From positions 1 through 64,000 of the forward strand of contig CAVMBM010000001.1 in NCBI GenBank assembly GCA_963678675.1: a stretch of 64,000 bases of DNA, written 5' to 3'. This document shows positions 21,206 through 31,078 of the stretch, one piece after another (within the stretch, counting starts at the first letter, position 1; each line of letters starts with the position of its first letter). The stretch is from Xiphydria camelus. Lineage: Eukaryota > Arthropoda > Insecta > Hymenoptera > Xiphydriidae. Position numbers and translations under genes: made by a program. The notes below the pieces were generated by a model that saw only the letters and a list, made by a program, of their open reading frames with translations, searched no databases and had not been told where the DNA came from.

Positions 21206-22718
21206 TTAGTCGAAGAGTCCAAATCCCATGTCATCGTCCTCAGATTCAGACTCCTCTTTCTTTTCCTCCTTCTTTTCCGCCGGTGGAACAGTGTTTGATG
21301 CTACAGGAGCAACGGCTACAGTGACAAATTTGCTCGGGTCCTGCCGAAATTTAATACGATATTAGCATTTACGCCAGATACGCCAGATTACTCTATTGAT
21401 TTCATTTAGCGCCAGAAAAAATATAACACACCTTGATGTACTCTTTAATAGTAGTGGCCTGGGCAAATTCTACCTCCGTTATGGCAGCGATAGCCAACAA
21501 GTTCTTGAAGCCATTGGCTATGCTGTGAGGGGCACTAGCGACTGTAGGATAGCCAATAGCCAAGCACACCGATGCCAAATTGGCTACACCGGCCAAAAAT
21601 TTATCGCGAAGATCTTCCGGCTTGATGTCCAAAATTTCCGGAGCGAATATGGTGCCGGAATCGTAGACTTGCTCCACCAGCAGACCGTATGAGAACGGAG
21701 AGATGTTTAACATATTCAGAAGCGTTGCTTCAGAGGGACCTACTTTGTCGCCAGGTTTTAGAATGTGAACATCGTTCTGTAACATAATTTTATAATTAAG
21801 ATGTATCCAAATCCGGAGAATTTCACTCTTGTAAATCGAAATGACGTACGCAAAAGTGGAATCCTTTTGAGGGAATATTTAAACTATGAACGTTTAAAAC
21901 CGTGCAAATTGTACATCTCTCCTTTTGTAATTTATTAATCACATAAATTTTGAAGTTTTCATTCAACTCCTCTCGGATCGTTTCGAGAACAATTTTCTTC
22001 GATTTTCGGTAACATTATTGATGGAAATATATAGCGAAATGACTCTAATTTAACAGACTAGTAAAGCCAAAAAGAATAATCGATTCTACAAACGATTCGA
22101 TGGTCAAATGAGAGGTTTTACCGTGTCCGATTTGGCACGAACGTATACTCACAATGATTTCTATGGTACCCTTGGAAATTTTAGTTGGAATACTGAGAGC
22201 CTGGAAGAACGACGTCTTTTCCGGACCCAATCCAGTGTTTTGCGCGGGAATTATTACGCTCAGGGGAGCAATAGCTCCCGCTCTGGCCGGCGCACGGACT
22301 TTGTTCTCCAGCAATTTATCCCTGACTTCAACAAGGTCTCCGCGAGTGAAGACGAAGCCGACATTTCCTCGGATATGAGGAAGCAGTTTCTCCAGAGCTA
22401 CGTTCCGTTCCACATGGCCACGGATTGCTTTGCGCATCATGGTATTCTTTCCCATGAGCACAACGGCATTTCCGCGGAGGGACATACGAATTTGCTGCAT
22501 TTGTTTTGAGCCGACATTGTCCGCACCCACGATAAAACATTTCGGATATTCATCTAACAGTTGCTGTATCAAAAAGAAATAGAAGAAAATGCTATTGACT
22601 CTTGTAAAGATATTGATCTCTGTTACGATTCAATTAATTTTTTCTAGATGTAAGCCCTACTTACGATCAGTTTGGTGAAATAATTGGACTTCCACGATGC
22701 CTTGTCCTCCCTACCCAT
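21206..22718 (-). CDS. RpLP0: 60S acidic ribosomal protein P0 (left copy)
   Basis: Stalk protein uL10 of the large ribosomal subunit. It anchors P1/P2 dimers at the GTPase-associated centre and acts in cytoplasmic translation. Four coding exons on the minus strand: 22665-22718, 22153-22563, 21432-21776 and 21206-21340. All introns have GT-AG borders and total coding length is 945 bp (314 residues, close to the usual 315-318). The start is [17 protein letters not shown]. Hallmarks are [33 protein letters not shown] and the acidic tail ending in [10 protein letters not shown], the P-protein C-terminus that contacts elongation factors. AATAAA lies downstream (21160-21165 on the reverse strand). 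An acceptor 41 bp upstream of the ATG suggests a 5' UTR intron. The coding exons appear identical in protein to the right copy, so both look functional. A solo LTR lies 1.05 kb upstream on this arm. Confidence 0.97.
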
Positions 22719-22758
22719 CTTAAGTGCGCGTAGGGATACCTTTATGGAGATTTAAGGA

Positions 22759-23587
22759 CTGAAACAAAACCAAATGACTTTACATCCTATTCGACGTTCG
22801 AGCTTACATGGGTGCTAGCATCGATTTGTACTCAGATGGCGTATCAACGCAATTTTCAACTGCGATTCCAGCACGCAGGTGGGTTCAGCTATTTCTAGCT
22901 CCCGCATGAGATTTAGGAACCTTCGGACACGTGAAGCTTTTCATCATTAAATATTTCTTCGCTGAAGGAAATCAAATAGGAAAATAACAATGATCATCAA
23001 TAATAATTCCTTTTGACGGACTTGATCATTGTTCTTCAGTTAAAAATCAATACTAAAGAGGGATTAATCATTTTTTTATAAGATTCTTGGCGAATAATTG
23101 GACTCATATAGAAAAAATTTAGAAAATTTATTTTTCACTGTACTTTTCATAAAATTGACTTTTGAAGAATCATTACAAACAAACGAAAAACTGCATGAGG
23201 ATAAGAATATTACATTCTACATTACGGTCTCTTATACATTACCATATTGCTGTAAATTTATAACGATAAAATAGAATTTGATAATTTCACACCGTTACCG
23301 AACGAAGCATAGCACGATCGATCGTTCGTTAGTCGACTAAAGAACTTTGCAGATTGAATCTGTGTGGCCAATTTACAGGTGTTAAATTCGCAACTACTTA
23401 ACCTCGTGCGATACCTATGTTGAGTAAAAATGAAATTTACGATGAACATTATACGTAATTTTCATGGTCTATTTAGAAGCAGAAATTATAATCTCAAAGA
23501 TATTAGTGATACCATCGTTAACATCATTTCGTTTATTAAATGGTTGAAGAAAAAAGAAAACAATACCTCGACGAGTACACCTCAAGT
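22759..23587. other. RpLP0 upstream region
   Basis: Contains the presumed 5' UTR intron and promoter of RpLP0 (minus strand). Small ORFs here look random. AT-rich with no repeats recognised. Present in both arms (mirror 46785-47613). Confidence 0.55.
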
Positions 23588-23764
23588 ATGGAAAATATTG
23601 GGAAAAAAACCAAAAATGAAAATGAAAGAGAAACAAGGCTTTGAACCGGAAGATTCTTTTGCGCATGCGTCGATTAAGCACCAACAGCACCAACAGAATT
23701 GACTTCGGGTTAACGACTTGGCCGCTAGAGGCGTGGTGGTCGCTGCGTCGCCGCCACTGTCCAG

Positions 23765-24700
23765 TGTTGCGTGCCGGGCTGGTCTTCTTGGTCCGTTTGT
23801 AGGGGGCAGGTCCGTGCCCGTGGAGTGCTGAACCACTCTGCTCGGAAAGAGCGGGATCGGGAGTTGAAGAGTTTTATTGCAGGTGGAGAAATGAAAACTC
23901 TTAATCCAAGAATTAGGTGATCACCAATGAATTATATTTTAACACATAGTTGGAATATAATTTGTCGTTATAAATCGGTATCTGAGTGCACCTCGAGCGG
24001 CAAAGTGCATCCTTTTAAATCAAAAGTCCCCGCCTCTCGGTAACAACGGAGAACCAATCAAATACTCAACGCTAATGTGGGGAACCAATCTGATACTCGA
24101 CGCTAGTCGTAGTCAAGGACTCTACTCCCACTTTCTTCGTCTACGCACAATGATCTAATCCACGCCCCACGCGTCCACGTGTGAAGAAAGTACGCATCAA
24201 CCCTGACTCTGGCGCGCACAATTCCACGTACTCGAAAGAAAACATGCCCTCATTAACCGTGGGTCTACCGCGCACGAACTCCCGCAATCCGAAGCGCGTA
24301 TCGATAACAAATCTTATGCGCGCACGCCTACGTGACTCAAAGAAAGGAGAACTGTTCTTGCTAGGTAAATTAACTACGACCTATCGGTCCGCGAAAGGGG
24401 ATACCATATTTACAAACGGAGCTCGCAGCGGCCCGCGACTCAGATCCCCTGTCCATCACACAATAAAGGTGTTTATAATCTCGCGAATAGAAACCACGGT
24501 GGCCTGCGACTTATTTAACTTATCACGCAGTCTTCGACGTTCTCGTTCTTTCTCTCTATTAGAATCCATCTATACCTTACTTGCTTAATAAAATGACAAT
24601 AATTAGAGGTTAATACAAAGAGTTTGAATGCGCCGCCAAAAATCTAGTAACTTCCAAAAGTTATAGGGATTTTAGGTCAAGTCTGGATGCAGACGCGACA
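23765..24700 (-). mobile_element. Solo LTR, gypsy-type family 1 (left only)
   Basis: 936 bp, TGTCGCGTC...CACGCAACA in the minus orientation, flanked by the 4-bp duplication CCAG (23761-23764, 24701-24704). It is the same length and family as the 5' LTR of the full element at 38672-39607. The right arm has the empty site with a single copy of the target (around 38500-38506). Removing 940 bp accounts exactly for the mirror-sum change 63199 to 62259. A solo LTR arises by recombination between two LTRs of a former full element. Confidence 0.97.
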
Positions 24701-24704
24701 CCAG

Positions 24705-25502
24705 AGACTACGCCTCGCGTGGCGTCGCTGATGTCGGGTGCTTTCATGCGAACGCGCCTTGTGATATAGTCCGCTACAAAGTCTGCCTGTGATTTCAGGG
24801 ATCTAGCGGCATGGCCGCTGAAACCACTTCTCCGGCATTCGCCCGTCGCTCCTGGGAAAACCGTGCGAAAACCCAGGAAGAAGAATTGGCACACCCCAAG
24901 AGGATGTCTTTTCGTATCGCTTGTAACGTTGCAAATTGGGCACGTTACAATGTGACGCAATTCCTACGCCGCGCCGTTGATCCCGCCATCCCCAGAGCAT
25001 TTCGTATAAATAGAAGCATAAATAGAGCACCAGTAATTAGTTTGTTATATTAGAGTCGACTACCGTATCTAGAACCGCTAGACTAGGAATAGAGCTACAA
25101 GGACGCCGGAGCTGGAGGACAAGGGGCTGCAACGAGCGCCAGATGCCGTGCGGCGAGATGCCGGCGACTTCCCTGCCAGGCGCAGGACTGGGACTTGCAA
25201 ACGAGCAGCGTACCCGGCGAGGAACGCAACCTGTGGAGACAGGCACCCCGTTTCTTCGGCACGGATGGACCACTTGGGAGTTGGCTTCGCATCGAGATTC
25301 TCCGCGTGATCCCACAAGGGAATGTTCCGGAGGAATCTTCAGAAGCTAACTCCGTATCGGGATCCTCCGCGTGATCCCGCAGGGGAGTGTTCCGGAAGGA
25401 TCCATCAAGTCGTCATCCGGGAGGGGATAGTTCCGGAGCCACGAGGGAATCCAGCGAGCTGTACGCACACCCGAACCAACAAGGAAGGCGATAGTGTCTT
25501 CA
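24705..25502. other. Unassigned DNA with short tandem duplication
   Basis: No gene recognised. 25005-25050 has a TATA-like GTATAAATAGAAGCATAAAT. About 25285-25410 contains two near-copies of a 75-bp unit (CTCCGCGTGATCCC...GTTCCGGA). It may be LTR-derived, but I cannot define ends. Mirror: 37697-38494. Confidence 0.4.
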
Positions 25503-26132
25503 GCGGCCCTCACACGATCAGTATTACTGACAGTATTAATTACTGACAGTATTTCATAAGTATTTCATAAATCACCGCACACGATCAGTATTTATGTCAG
25601 TATAGATTTGTGTTCGTAGAACGTTGTTGTTTTTCTGTACTATAATTTTAAAGAATGGACGAGAAACAAAAGGCTTACATTGCAATTACATTATATTGTA
25701 CAAGTTTAAAGGATCACAAAAAGAAAAAAAATTGATGTAGTTTCATATCCTCTTTTTTTTGTCCCAATCTGAATATTCTTTCGTTGTTATGTTCACAACT
25801 CGGGCATTGACCTATATACATCGATAAATCTTTTTAGTACGGATTTTTTGGTTTCTTCTTGTTCATTCCCGAAATCGGAGCCGGGTGAGACTATGTACGA
25901 CGGCACCGGCACGTTGCTTCCATGGCTGCGCTTGAAATACTGTTCAATTACTGATGCTCTTGCACTCAGACTATCAGTATTTTCATCAGTATTTTGGCTC
26001 CGCCCAAATACTTTCAGGATCCCGAAAGTATCATCAGTATACTGATACTCCATCAGTATTTGCCCTCACACGGTCAGTAATATTGTCAGTATTTCGAAAT
26101 ACTGTCAGTAATACTGATCGTGTGAGGGCCGC
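25503..26132. mobile_element. Non-autonomous element with MADF fragment (left)
   Basis: Ends GCGGCCCTCACACGATCAGT and its exact complement, with further inverted GTATTACTGACAGTATT words inside. The interior ORF on the minus strand encodes a MADF-like start, so a PIF/Harbinger origin is plausible: these elements carry a second MADF/Myb-type gene. The target duplication is not clear. Mirror: 37067-37696. Confidence 0.6.
25793..26053 (-). pseudogene. Truncated MADF-domain ORF (left)
   Basis: 86 residues ending KRFIDVYRSMPEL. The final 13 residues match the first helix of MADF domains (FIxxYRxxPxLW), where the protein stops. The upstream part has repeated YxxDxFG and NTDEN words that translate the terminal repeats of the element. 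Truncation before the second and third helices removes DNA-binding ability. It is identical in the right arm (37146-37406). Confidence 0.55.
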
Positions 26133-26427
26133 TTTAGATTGGCGATCTACGGAGCGGGCGCGCAGCGGCAATCAGAGCGTCGCGCATGCAAATCAACGGG
26201 GGAAAATCGATCACCAATTAGATCGCGGAAAAGGACTCTTAGAGTGGGGACTGGCCCTCTCTCCCTAGCGAGCCGAAGCGATCCCCGAAATCGTCCTCTT
26301 TTCGTGCGGACCAACGGCGCGGCCAGACGATCTTGACAGCAGCGCAACTGATTTTTCCGGTAAGCCGGCTCTTCAATTTGGTAACACGTGGCCGGGACAG
26401 ATTATTAGAGACCTCCCGAATTTCGTG
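26133..26427. other. Unassigned GC-richer DNA
   Basis: No gene recognised. ATTTGGTAACACGTGGCCGG near 26377 resembles the type of sequence that follows an LTR (primer binding site), but no LTR boundary could be shown. Mirror: 36772-37066. Confidence 0.35.
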
Positions 26428-26573
26428 CCTGCGAAAGGCTTATCGTTCCCTTATCGCGTATCGTTTGTAAAGGTTGCCTTCGAAAGGCTTATCGTTCCCT
26501 TATCGCGTATCATTTGAAAGGGTTGCCTTCGAAAGGCTTATCGTCCCTTATCGCGTATCGTAGGAAAGTGTGA
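26428..26573 (+). repeat. About 51-bp tandem repeat, three units
   Basis: Three successive units of GCGAAAGGCTTATCGTTCCC then TTATCGCGTATCGTTTG, with small differences. Mirror: 36626-36771. Confidence 0.85.
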
Positions 26574-26911
26574 CGGACCCGTGGTGATTATCGTAATTTC
26601 GTTATTGATTTTGTTTCGCGTGTTAATTGTCGATCGCGTGATCGTGTAGTAATTCCGTTGTAATTATCTGGGGATGCTTGGGAAATTCGGCAGCACGAGG
26701 CGACCGAATTTCCTAAGACGAATTGAGCTCGTTATCGATTAAGAGAGATTTATCGCCGGTAGTGCGGTTACCGATTATAGAAACAGTGCGTACCCGTAGT
26801 GCGGTATTACCGTAGTGAACGTTTCGCATTCTCGACTCTCGACTCTCTACTCTCGGCTGTATAGTACCGATCCGTGATTATCGTTAGTTTTAGTGACTCC
26901 TTTTCTTTCGA

Positions 26912-27409
26912 GTGCGCCCGGTCAGACCCTGCGACCTGGGCGACCTTCCGTTGTATGCTCGACGTAAGGATAAGCGGTGCGTCGTGACTCTCTCGAATAA
27001 CGACTATCGGGTTTATACTCGATTCGGCGTTATCTTATTGCGTATTTTCGGTGATTTCTTCGCGCGTATTTCCGGTGTTTTCTTCGCGTGTGATTTCGTT
27101 ATTCTCGTCGCGCGTGATCTCGGTGTTATCTCCGCGCGTATTCTCGGTGTTTTCTTCGCGCGCGATCTCGGTGTTATCTTCGCGCGTATTCTCGGTGTTT
27201 TCTTCGCGCGCGATCTCGGTGTTATCTCCGCGCGTATTCTCGGTGTTTTCTTCGCACGTATTTTCGGTGTTCTCTCCGCGCGTATTGTCGGTGTTCTCTT
27301 CGCGCGTATTTTCGGTATTACTTCCGTGCGTTATTTAGGATCTCTATCGTCCCTTGTACGGGCTCTCGTCGATTATGTCGCGCTGATAGTCTCGGTATAT
27401 TATTGCTAG
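26912..27409 (+). other. 165-codon ORF over a 24-bp minisatellite (left)
   Basis: From about 27040 to 27335 the DNA consists of 24-bp units (GCGCGTATTCTCGGTGTTTT then CTTC), about twelve copies with substitutions but no length changes. Because 24 is divisible by three, two plus-strand frames stay open and the ORF encodes an 8-residue repeat (ARILGVFF / ARDLGVIS). The product would be a hydrophobic/arginine repeat with no known family. The first about 40 codons are non-repetitive. It is identical in the right arm. I cannot say whether it is expressed. An LTR-element leader is an alternative. Confidence 0.4.
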
Positions 27410-27770
27410 TAACTGTTATCGAAAGCCGATCCTGCCGTAGCCGCAGCGTTCTTTATACCCTATTATATCGCGTGAGTCAGTCTCTCAATAAATCTAAGTG
27501 TTATTTCTTTGTTATCAGCCGCCTCAAATTCATTTCTTTGTCTCACGACCCCGCCCCTCTCCTTTGCCGATACGGGGCTGAGCTAGCGGAGTTCCGTTTC
27601 CGGTTCACGTGATCTGACTGCTATCGATTTCGACTTTCTTTGGTGTTTGACATTTATTTTCAAAAAGAAAAAGATCAAATTATTTTTAAAAATTTAATGA
27701 GAACCTTCGAGAGCAGTCACTTTCATGTCCGGTTTCTATATTATGACCGGAGTGGAGCAATATCGCGCTT
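27410..27770. other. No gene seen
   Basis: Moderately AT-rich flank between the minisatellite and a tRNA-like sequence. Present in both arms. Confidence 0.5.
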
Positions 27771-27773
27771 GAA

Positions 27774-27868
27774 GAGTCGGTGGCTCAATTGGTAGAATGC
27801 GAAGCATTCCCAGTTTCGAAGCATCTCGTATTCTAAAGATCGCAGGTTCAAATCCCGGTAGGGCGTGA
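27774..27868 (+). pseudogene. tRNA-like sequence (left)
   Basis: GTGGCTCAATTGGTAGAAT is a good A box/D-arm and CGCAGGTTCAAATCCCGG a good B box/T-arm, with a longer than normal middle (insert CAGTTTCGAAGCATCTCGTA). The T-stem and acceptor stem do not pair well, so it is likely a tRNA-derived repeat. Followed by an A-run. Mirror: 35331-35425 minus. Confidence 0.5.
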
Positions 27869-27889
27869 AAAAAAAGCGACACTACTAGA

Positions 27890-28560
27890 CTGGTGGCAGG
27901 CGGCGGCACTGCAGTGAAAAACCTCGGTAAAGTCACTGCGTGTGGTTCCCCTTTTGCAAAATCCTACTTTATCCACTTTATCCACCGTGTGCACTGCGTG
28001 ATGCCACAGTGGTACCCCAGTGGGCACGCACCAAGACATCACTGTAATGTTTCTCAAAGTCACCGCGTGGTCCCACAGTGCCACCACTGTGGAGCCACCT
28101 GGCCATCGGGGCTGCTTAAGGAAGTCATAAATTCCCTTGAATTATTTCCTTTCATTGCAACGAACTAGACTCGAGGGACTCGTAGACGTAAACGATTTCC
28201 TATAAACAAACCCTTGGTAGCGTTACCCTCTCGAGAACAACGAAGCCTTGCATCAGGTCACGTAGCTCGAGATGGGGGTGCGAGTGTGGACTGAGTGGGA
28301 GTAAGATCTTTGTCCACGACTAGCGTTAGATGTGTGATTGGTGCCCTACTCCTGCCGAGGGGCTGGGTCTAGCGTGATAATAGCGAAATACTCTGCGGCG
28401 CCGAAGGCAGAGCGCATTTGAAAACTTGAGAGTTGGTGCTGTTTTGAAAATATACTTATTGGTGATCACCTAGTTCTTGCCTTGTGTTTCTTTCATCGAG
28501 ACTGAAATCAAATCCTTTGTCTCCTGAATCCGCACATTCTAGCAGAGCGGATTTGCTTTT
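27890..28560. mobile_element. Degenerate repeat and LTR fragment
   Basis: 27890-28110 holds repeated CACTGCGTGATGCCACAGTG-like words in both orientations. 28170-28540 resembles the 3' part of gypsy family 1 LTRs: CGACTAGCGTTAGATGTGTG, then TTGGTGATCACCTAGTTCTT, compared with TTGGTGATCACCTAATTCTT at 39445. It is probably an old related LTR cut by the half MITE that follows. Mirror: 34639-35309. Confidence 0.5.
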
Positions 28561-28565
28561 GCGTT

Positions 28566-28720
28566 TCTCGCATCTCGAAATCGAAGTCGAACTGCACTCG
28601 CGGATGACTACGCATGCGCATTCAGGCTTCTCCGGTGATTCTATCGGACGAGGAGACCCACAGAGGTGCTCATGCAAAATTCGCAATTTTGCTGTGGGCT
28701 CTTTGATCGCGGACATATGG
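28566..28720. mobile_element. Half of a MITE family A element (left)
   Basis: Single hairpin arm from the GCATCTCGAAATCGAAGTCG centre to GATCGCGGACATATGG, then TA. The other arm is missing. Mirror: 34479-34633. Confidence 0.85.
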
Positions 28721-28790
28721 TACAAATCACCAACTGTCAGGGATTAGTCACGGATTCTCTGCAGGAACAAACCTATGCCAATCTCGCTGG

Positions 28791-29929
28791 TGTGACGTTC
28801 CGTCACGTTTCTAGTAAAACGACAATCCTATGAACAAGTCCACATGAAACGATAACCAATATATTTTCCATTGAAAGCTGTCACCATGGGTAACACCTTT
28901 TGTTAAGGGGCAAGGTGTGACGTTCCGTCACGCTTTCATGGAACGACAGTTCTTTGGACAAGTCTACATGAAGCGACAACCATCATAGTTTCCGCTAAGG
29001 AACGCGGGCTGTTCAAAGGTTCGGACAAAGACGCGTACCAGAAATCCTCGCTATTAGCATATTTCTTTGCGTATACTCTAGTAGAACGAAGGTCACTCGA
29101 GGGATAAGATGGGATATGATAAGGCCAAGCAGGGGGCTGGAATGTGCTCGCAGTCCCGTACCTCTTGCGGAAGGCTAATTGCCGGACGATTCCTAGTATG
29201 TCATGCGTCACCGAAATCATTCTGCTAATCACCGCCAACCGTCGGCTACTTAATCCGCTTTACGGAGAAATAGCGACGAACTCCGATCCCTGCGTACGCT
29301 ACGAGCAACCACCGCTTGGTCCCGTTAGGTGCGTGACTCAGGGGAGCGTCATCCCTCGCGTCCACGCCACTTTTCAGCCAATTAGAGCGTACCGCATTGC
29401 CCACGCTATCCCCACTATCTAGCTGTTGTAAGAGATATAAACCGCAACCGAATACAAGAGAGCGGAAGTATGGTTTTGTTCTGTGTTCAGTGTACACCCG
29501 TGCTCACGAAATCTGTCGCTGGTGACTTTTTTTAAACCTTATTTTTAAACGTACTAACCAGTGAACAATTAATTCTCATGCCCTCATTAGCTACGGTGAC
29601 GTCTACTCTCATTAATGAAAGCACGAGGATTGATTAATCATTGGTTAGTACGTTTAAAAATAACATTTAAAAAAAGTCACCAGCGACAGATTCCGTGAGC
29701 CCGGGTGTAGTATAGTGATCAGTGCCTCTTCGTTCATCAGTGTGTTTCTACAGTCAATAAAACTTTGAATCCTTTCGGCAACCTCTGCATTAACTTCTAT
29801 CTTGTGTCCTTGAATTTTACCGGAATTCACGCTACTCGCACGTTTGAATGTAACCCATTCACGCGGTAAAACGATCCTAGCGCCTCGCGTTTCAAAGCGA
29901 CCAGGACTAGATTAGACCAGGTCGTAACA
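28791..29929 (+). mobile_element. Solo LTR, family 2, carrying a MITE (left)
   Basis: Starts TGTGACGTTCCGTCACG, ends CCAGGTCGTAACA, flanked by CTGG (28787-28790, 29930-29933). Contains TATAAACC near 29437 and AATAAA near 29756, as expected for an LTR promoter and polyadenylation signal. A 125-bp 5' duplication is seen (TGTGACGTTCCGTCACG repeats at 28916). Without the family-B MITE (29495-29707) it is 924 bp, the same as the right copy (33485-34408). No internal region is present. Confidence 0.9.
29495..29707. mobile_element. MITE family B copy (left only, empty site on right)
   Basis: 213 bp, ends CACCCGTGCTCACG and CCGTGAGCCCGGGTG, TA at 29493-29494 and 29708-29709. The right arm has a single TA at the site (33705-33706). 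It is almost identical to the right-arm copy at 60884-61085. Confidence 0.97.
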
Positions 29930-30070
29930 CTGGAGCAGCGGAAATCGTTGGTCAGTTGGCACCGTTGGCACCATACCCTATATGGTTGGCACTACCTACA
30001 ATCGGCGTCGACACCGTTGAGACCGTCGAGACACAGCTATATACAGGTAATAATAATGATAATAACCTAT

Positions 30071-30355
30071 GTTAGGAAAGTAAGTTTGGCGCACTTTGTT
30101 CCGTTAGTAATCTTGGTAAAACGAAGACGACCGAAGATACACGAAGATCCTCTCGATCGACTTCGCAACCTAGGCATGTAGCAACAGTCCACTTCCGCGT
30201 CAGTCTTTTCCTGTACGTCCACGAGTCAAGTGTATCAAGACTAAGAAAGAACGTTTTCATTTATAAATAAAAAAAAAAGGATTTTATTTTGTTCATTCAA
30301 GCCTTCCCATCCAGCTCCTATTTCTATCTCACGTTAACTGGCACTTATTCTTAAC
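30071..30355. mobile_element. 285-bp insertion with 7-bp duplication (left only)
   Basis: Ends GTTAGGAAAGTAAG and, inverted, GTTAAGAATAAGTG (imperfect inverted ends), flanked by AACCTAT (30064-30070 and 30356-30362). The right arm has the site without insert (around 33345-33351). Removing 292 bp explains the mirror-sum step 63706 to 63414. Superfamily not recognised. It lies about 100 bp upstream of the left CWC15 start. Confidence 0.9.
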
Positions 30356-30455
30356 AACCTATCTTCTTTAGTAACGTGTAGTAAGTGATAAACAATTCCA
30401 AGCATCGGAATATCTTTTTTCGCATATCCTTCTAAATGTTGTAGTCCTGCGAAAA

Positions 30456-31059
30456 ATGACTACAGCCGCAAGATCTACATTCGAGTCGGCGAGAGGCGGA
30501 CAAGGTCGCGGAGAAAAAGATCTTAGCGCGATCTCGAAACAATATTCCAGCAGAGATTTGCCTTCACACACGAAGCTGAAGTACAGGTATACTTAACGAA
30601 AGTAATGTCAGAAAATGTATTGCTCTTGCTAATTGCTACAGATATTTGTGTAATTACGATACGTTTTTGCGTTAGTCTAATCGTATAAACACCCATACGT
30701 AACGCAATGTAAGAACTCAAAACCTTTGAACATTTGGACGATTAATTGACCTTTGTATCACGTTGGACAGGGAATACGGTCAGGGAACGCAGGATGAGTT
30801 GCGCAGCCGTGACTTTCGTAAGGAGCTAGAGGAGCGGGAAGCCGAGAAGGAGAAGACGCTGGAGCGCCGTGCCATCGAAGCCGCACCACCATCTTTCAAG
30901 AGGCAAAAGATTGATCAGGCCCCAGTGGCGAATTTGGACGCAGATGACCCCATTGATGAGGAGGAATCTGATTCGGACAGTGATGAGGATGATACCGCTG
31001 CTTTGGTGGCAGAACTACAACGTATCAGGAAGGAACGGGCTGTGGAACAAGCTAAGAAG
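30456..31059 (+). pseudogene. CWC15: CWC15, truncated copy (exons 1-2 only)
   Basis: Left-arm copy of the spliceosome-associated factor. Exon 1 (30456-30586) starts [15 protein letters not shown] and ends KLKY plus AG. Exon 2 (30771-31059) encodes [20 protein letters not shown], the basic/acidic central region and [10 protein letters not shown]. Both keep GT-AG borders, but the palindrome boundary at 31078 lies 19 bp into intron 2. The terminal exon with NPLLN and [11 protein letters not shown] is absent on this strand. Read-through from exon 2 meets a stop at 31084. The copy would lack the conserved C-terminal third that docks into the spliceosome, so it is probably non-functional. One residue in exon 1 differs from the right copy (DLSAIS against DLSTIS). 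Confidence 0.92.
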
Positions 31060-31078
31060 GTTTGGCGATTTGTCAGTA

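Larger units (their letters stand above)
2017..31078. repeat. Left arm of giant inverted repeat
   Basis: Reads as the reverse complement of 32628-64000. Mirrored landmarks include RpLP0 (22153-22563 with 47809-48219), CWC15 exons 1-2 (30456-31059 with 32647-33250), the 24-bp minisatellite (26912-27409 with 35790-36287), the THAP hairpin (16384-17363 with 53169-54148) and the R1 C-terminus (2369-3169 with 62848-63648). Most mirrored translations are identical or differ by single residues. Homology stops exactly after 31078, 19 bp into CWC15 intron 2. The outer limit on the left is unknown, because position 2017 pairs with the last base of the window. Confidence 0.97.

Noticed and set aside
22108..22509. 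133-codon ORF opposite RpLP0 exon 2 (and its mirror at 47863-48264)
   Set aside because: Antisense shadow of the conserved exon.
24181..24588. 135-codon plus-strand ORF inside the left solo LTR
   Set aside because: Antisense to the LTR, no family resemblance. The corresponding LTR copies on the right are not conserved as coding.
27774..27868. Functional tRNA gene
   Set aside because: D- and T-arm words are good, but the T-stem and acceptor do not pair and the middle is too long. Treated as tRNA-derived repeat.
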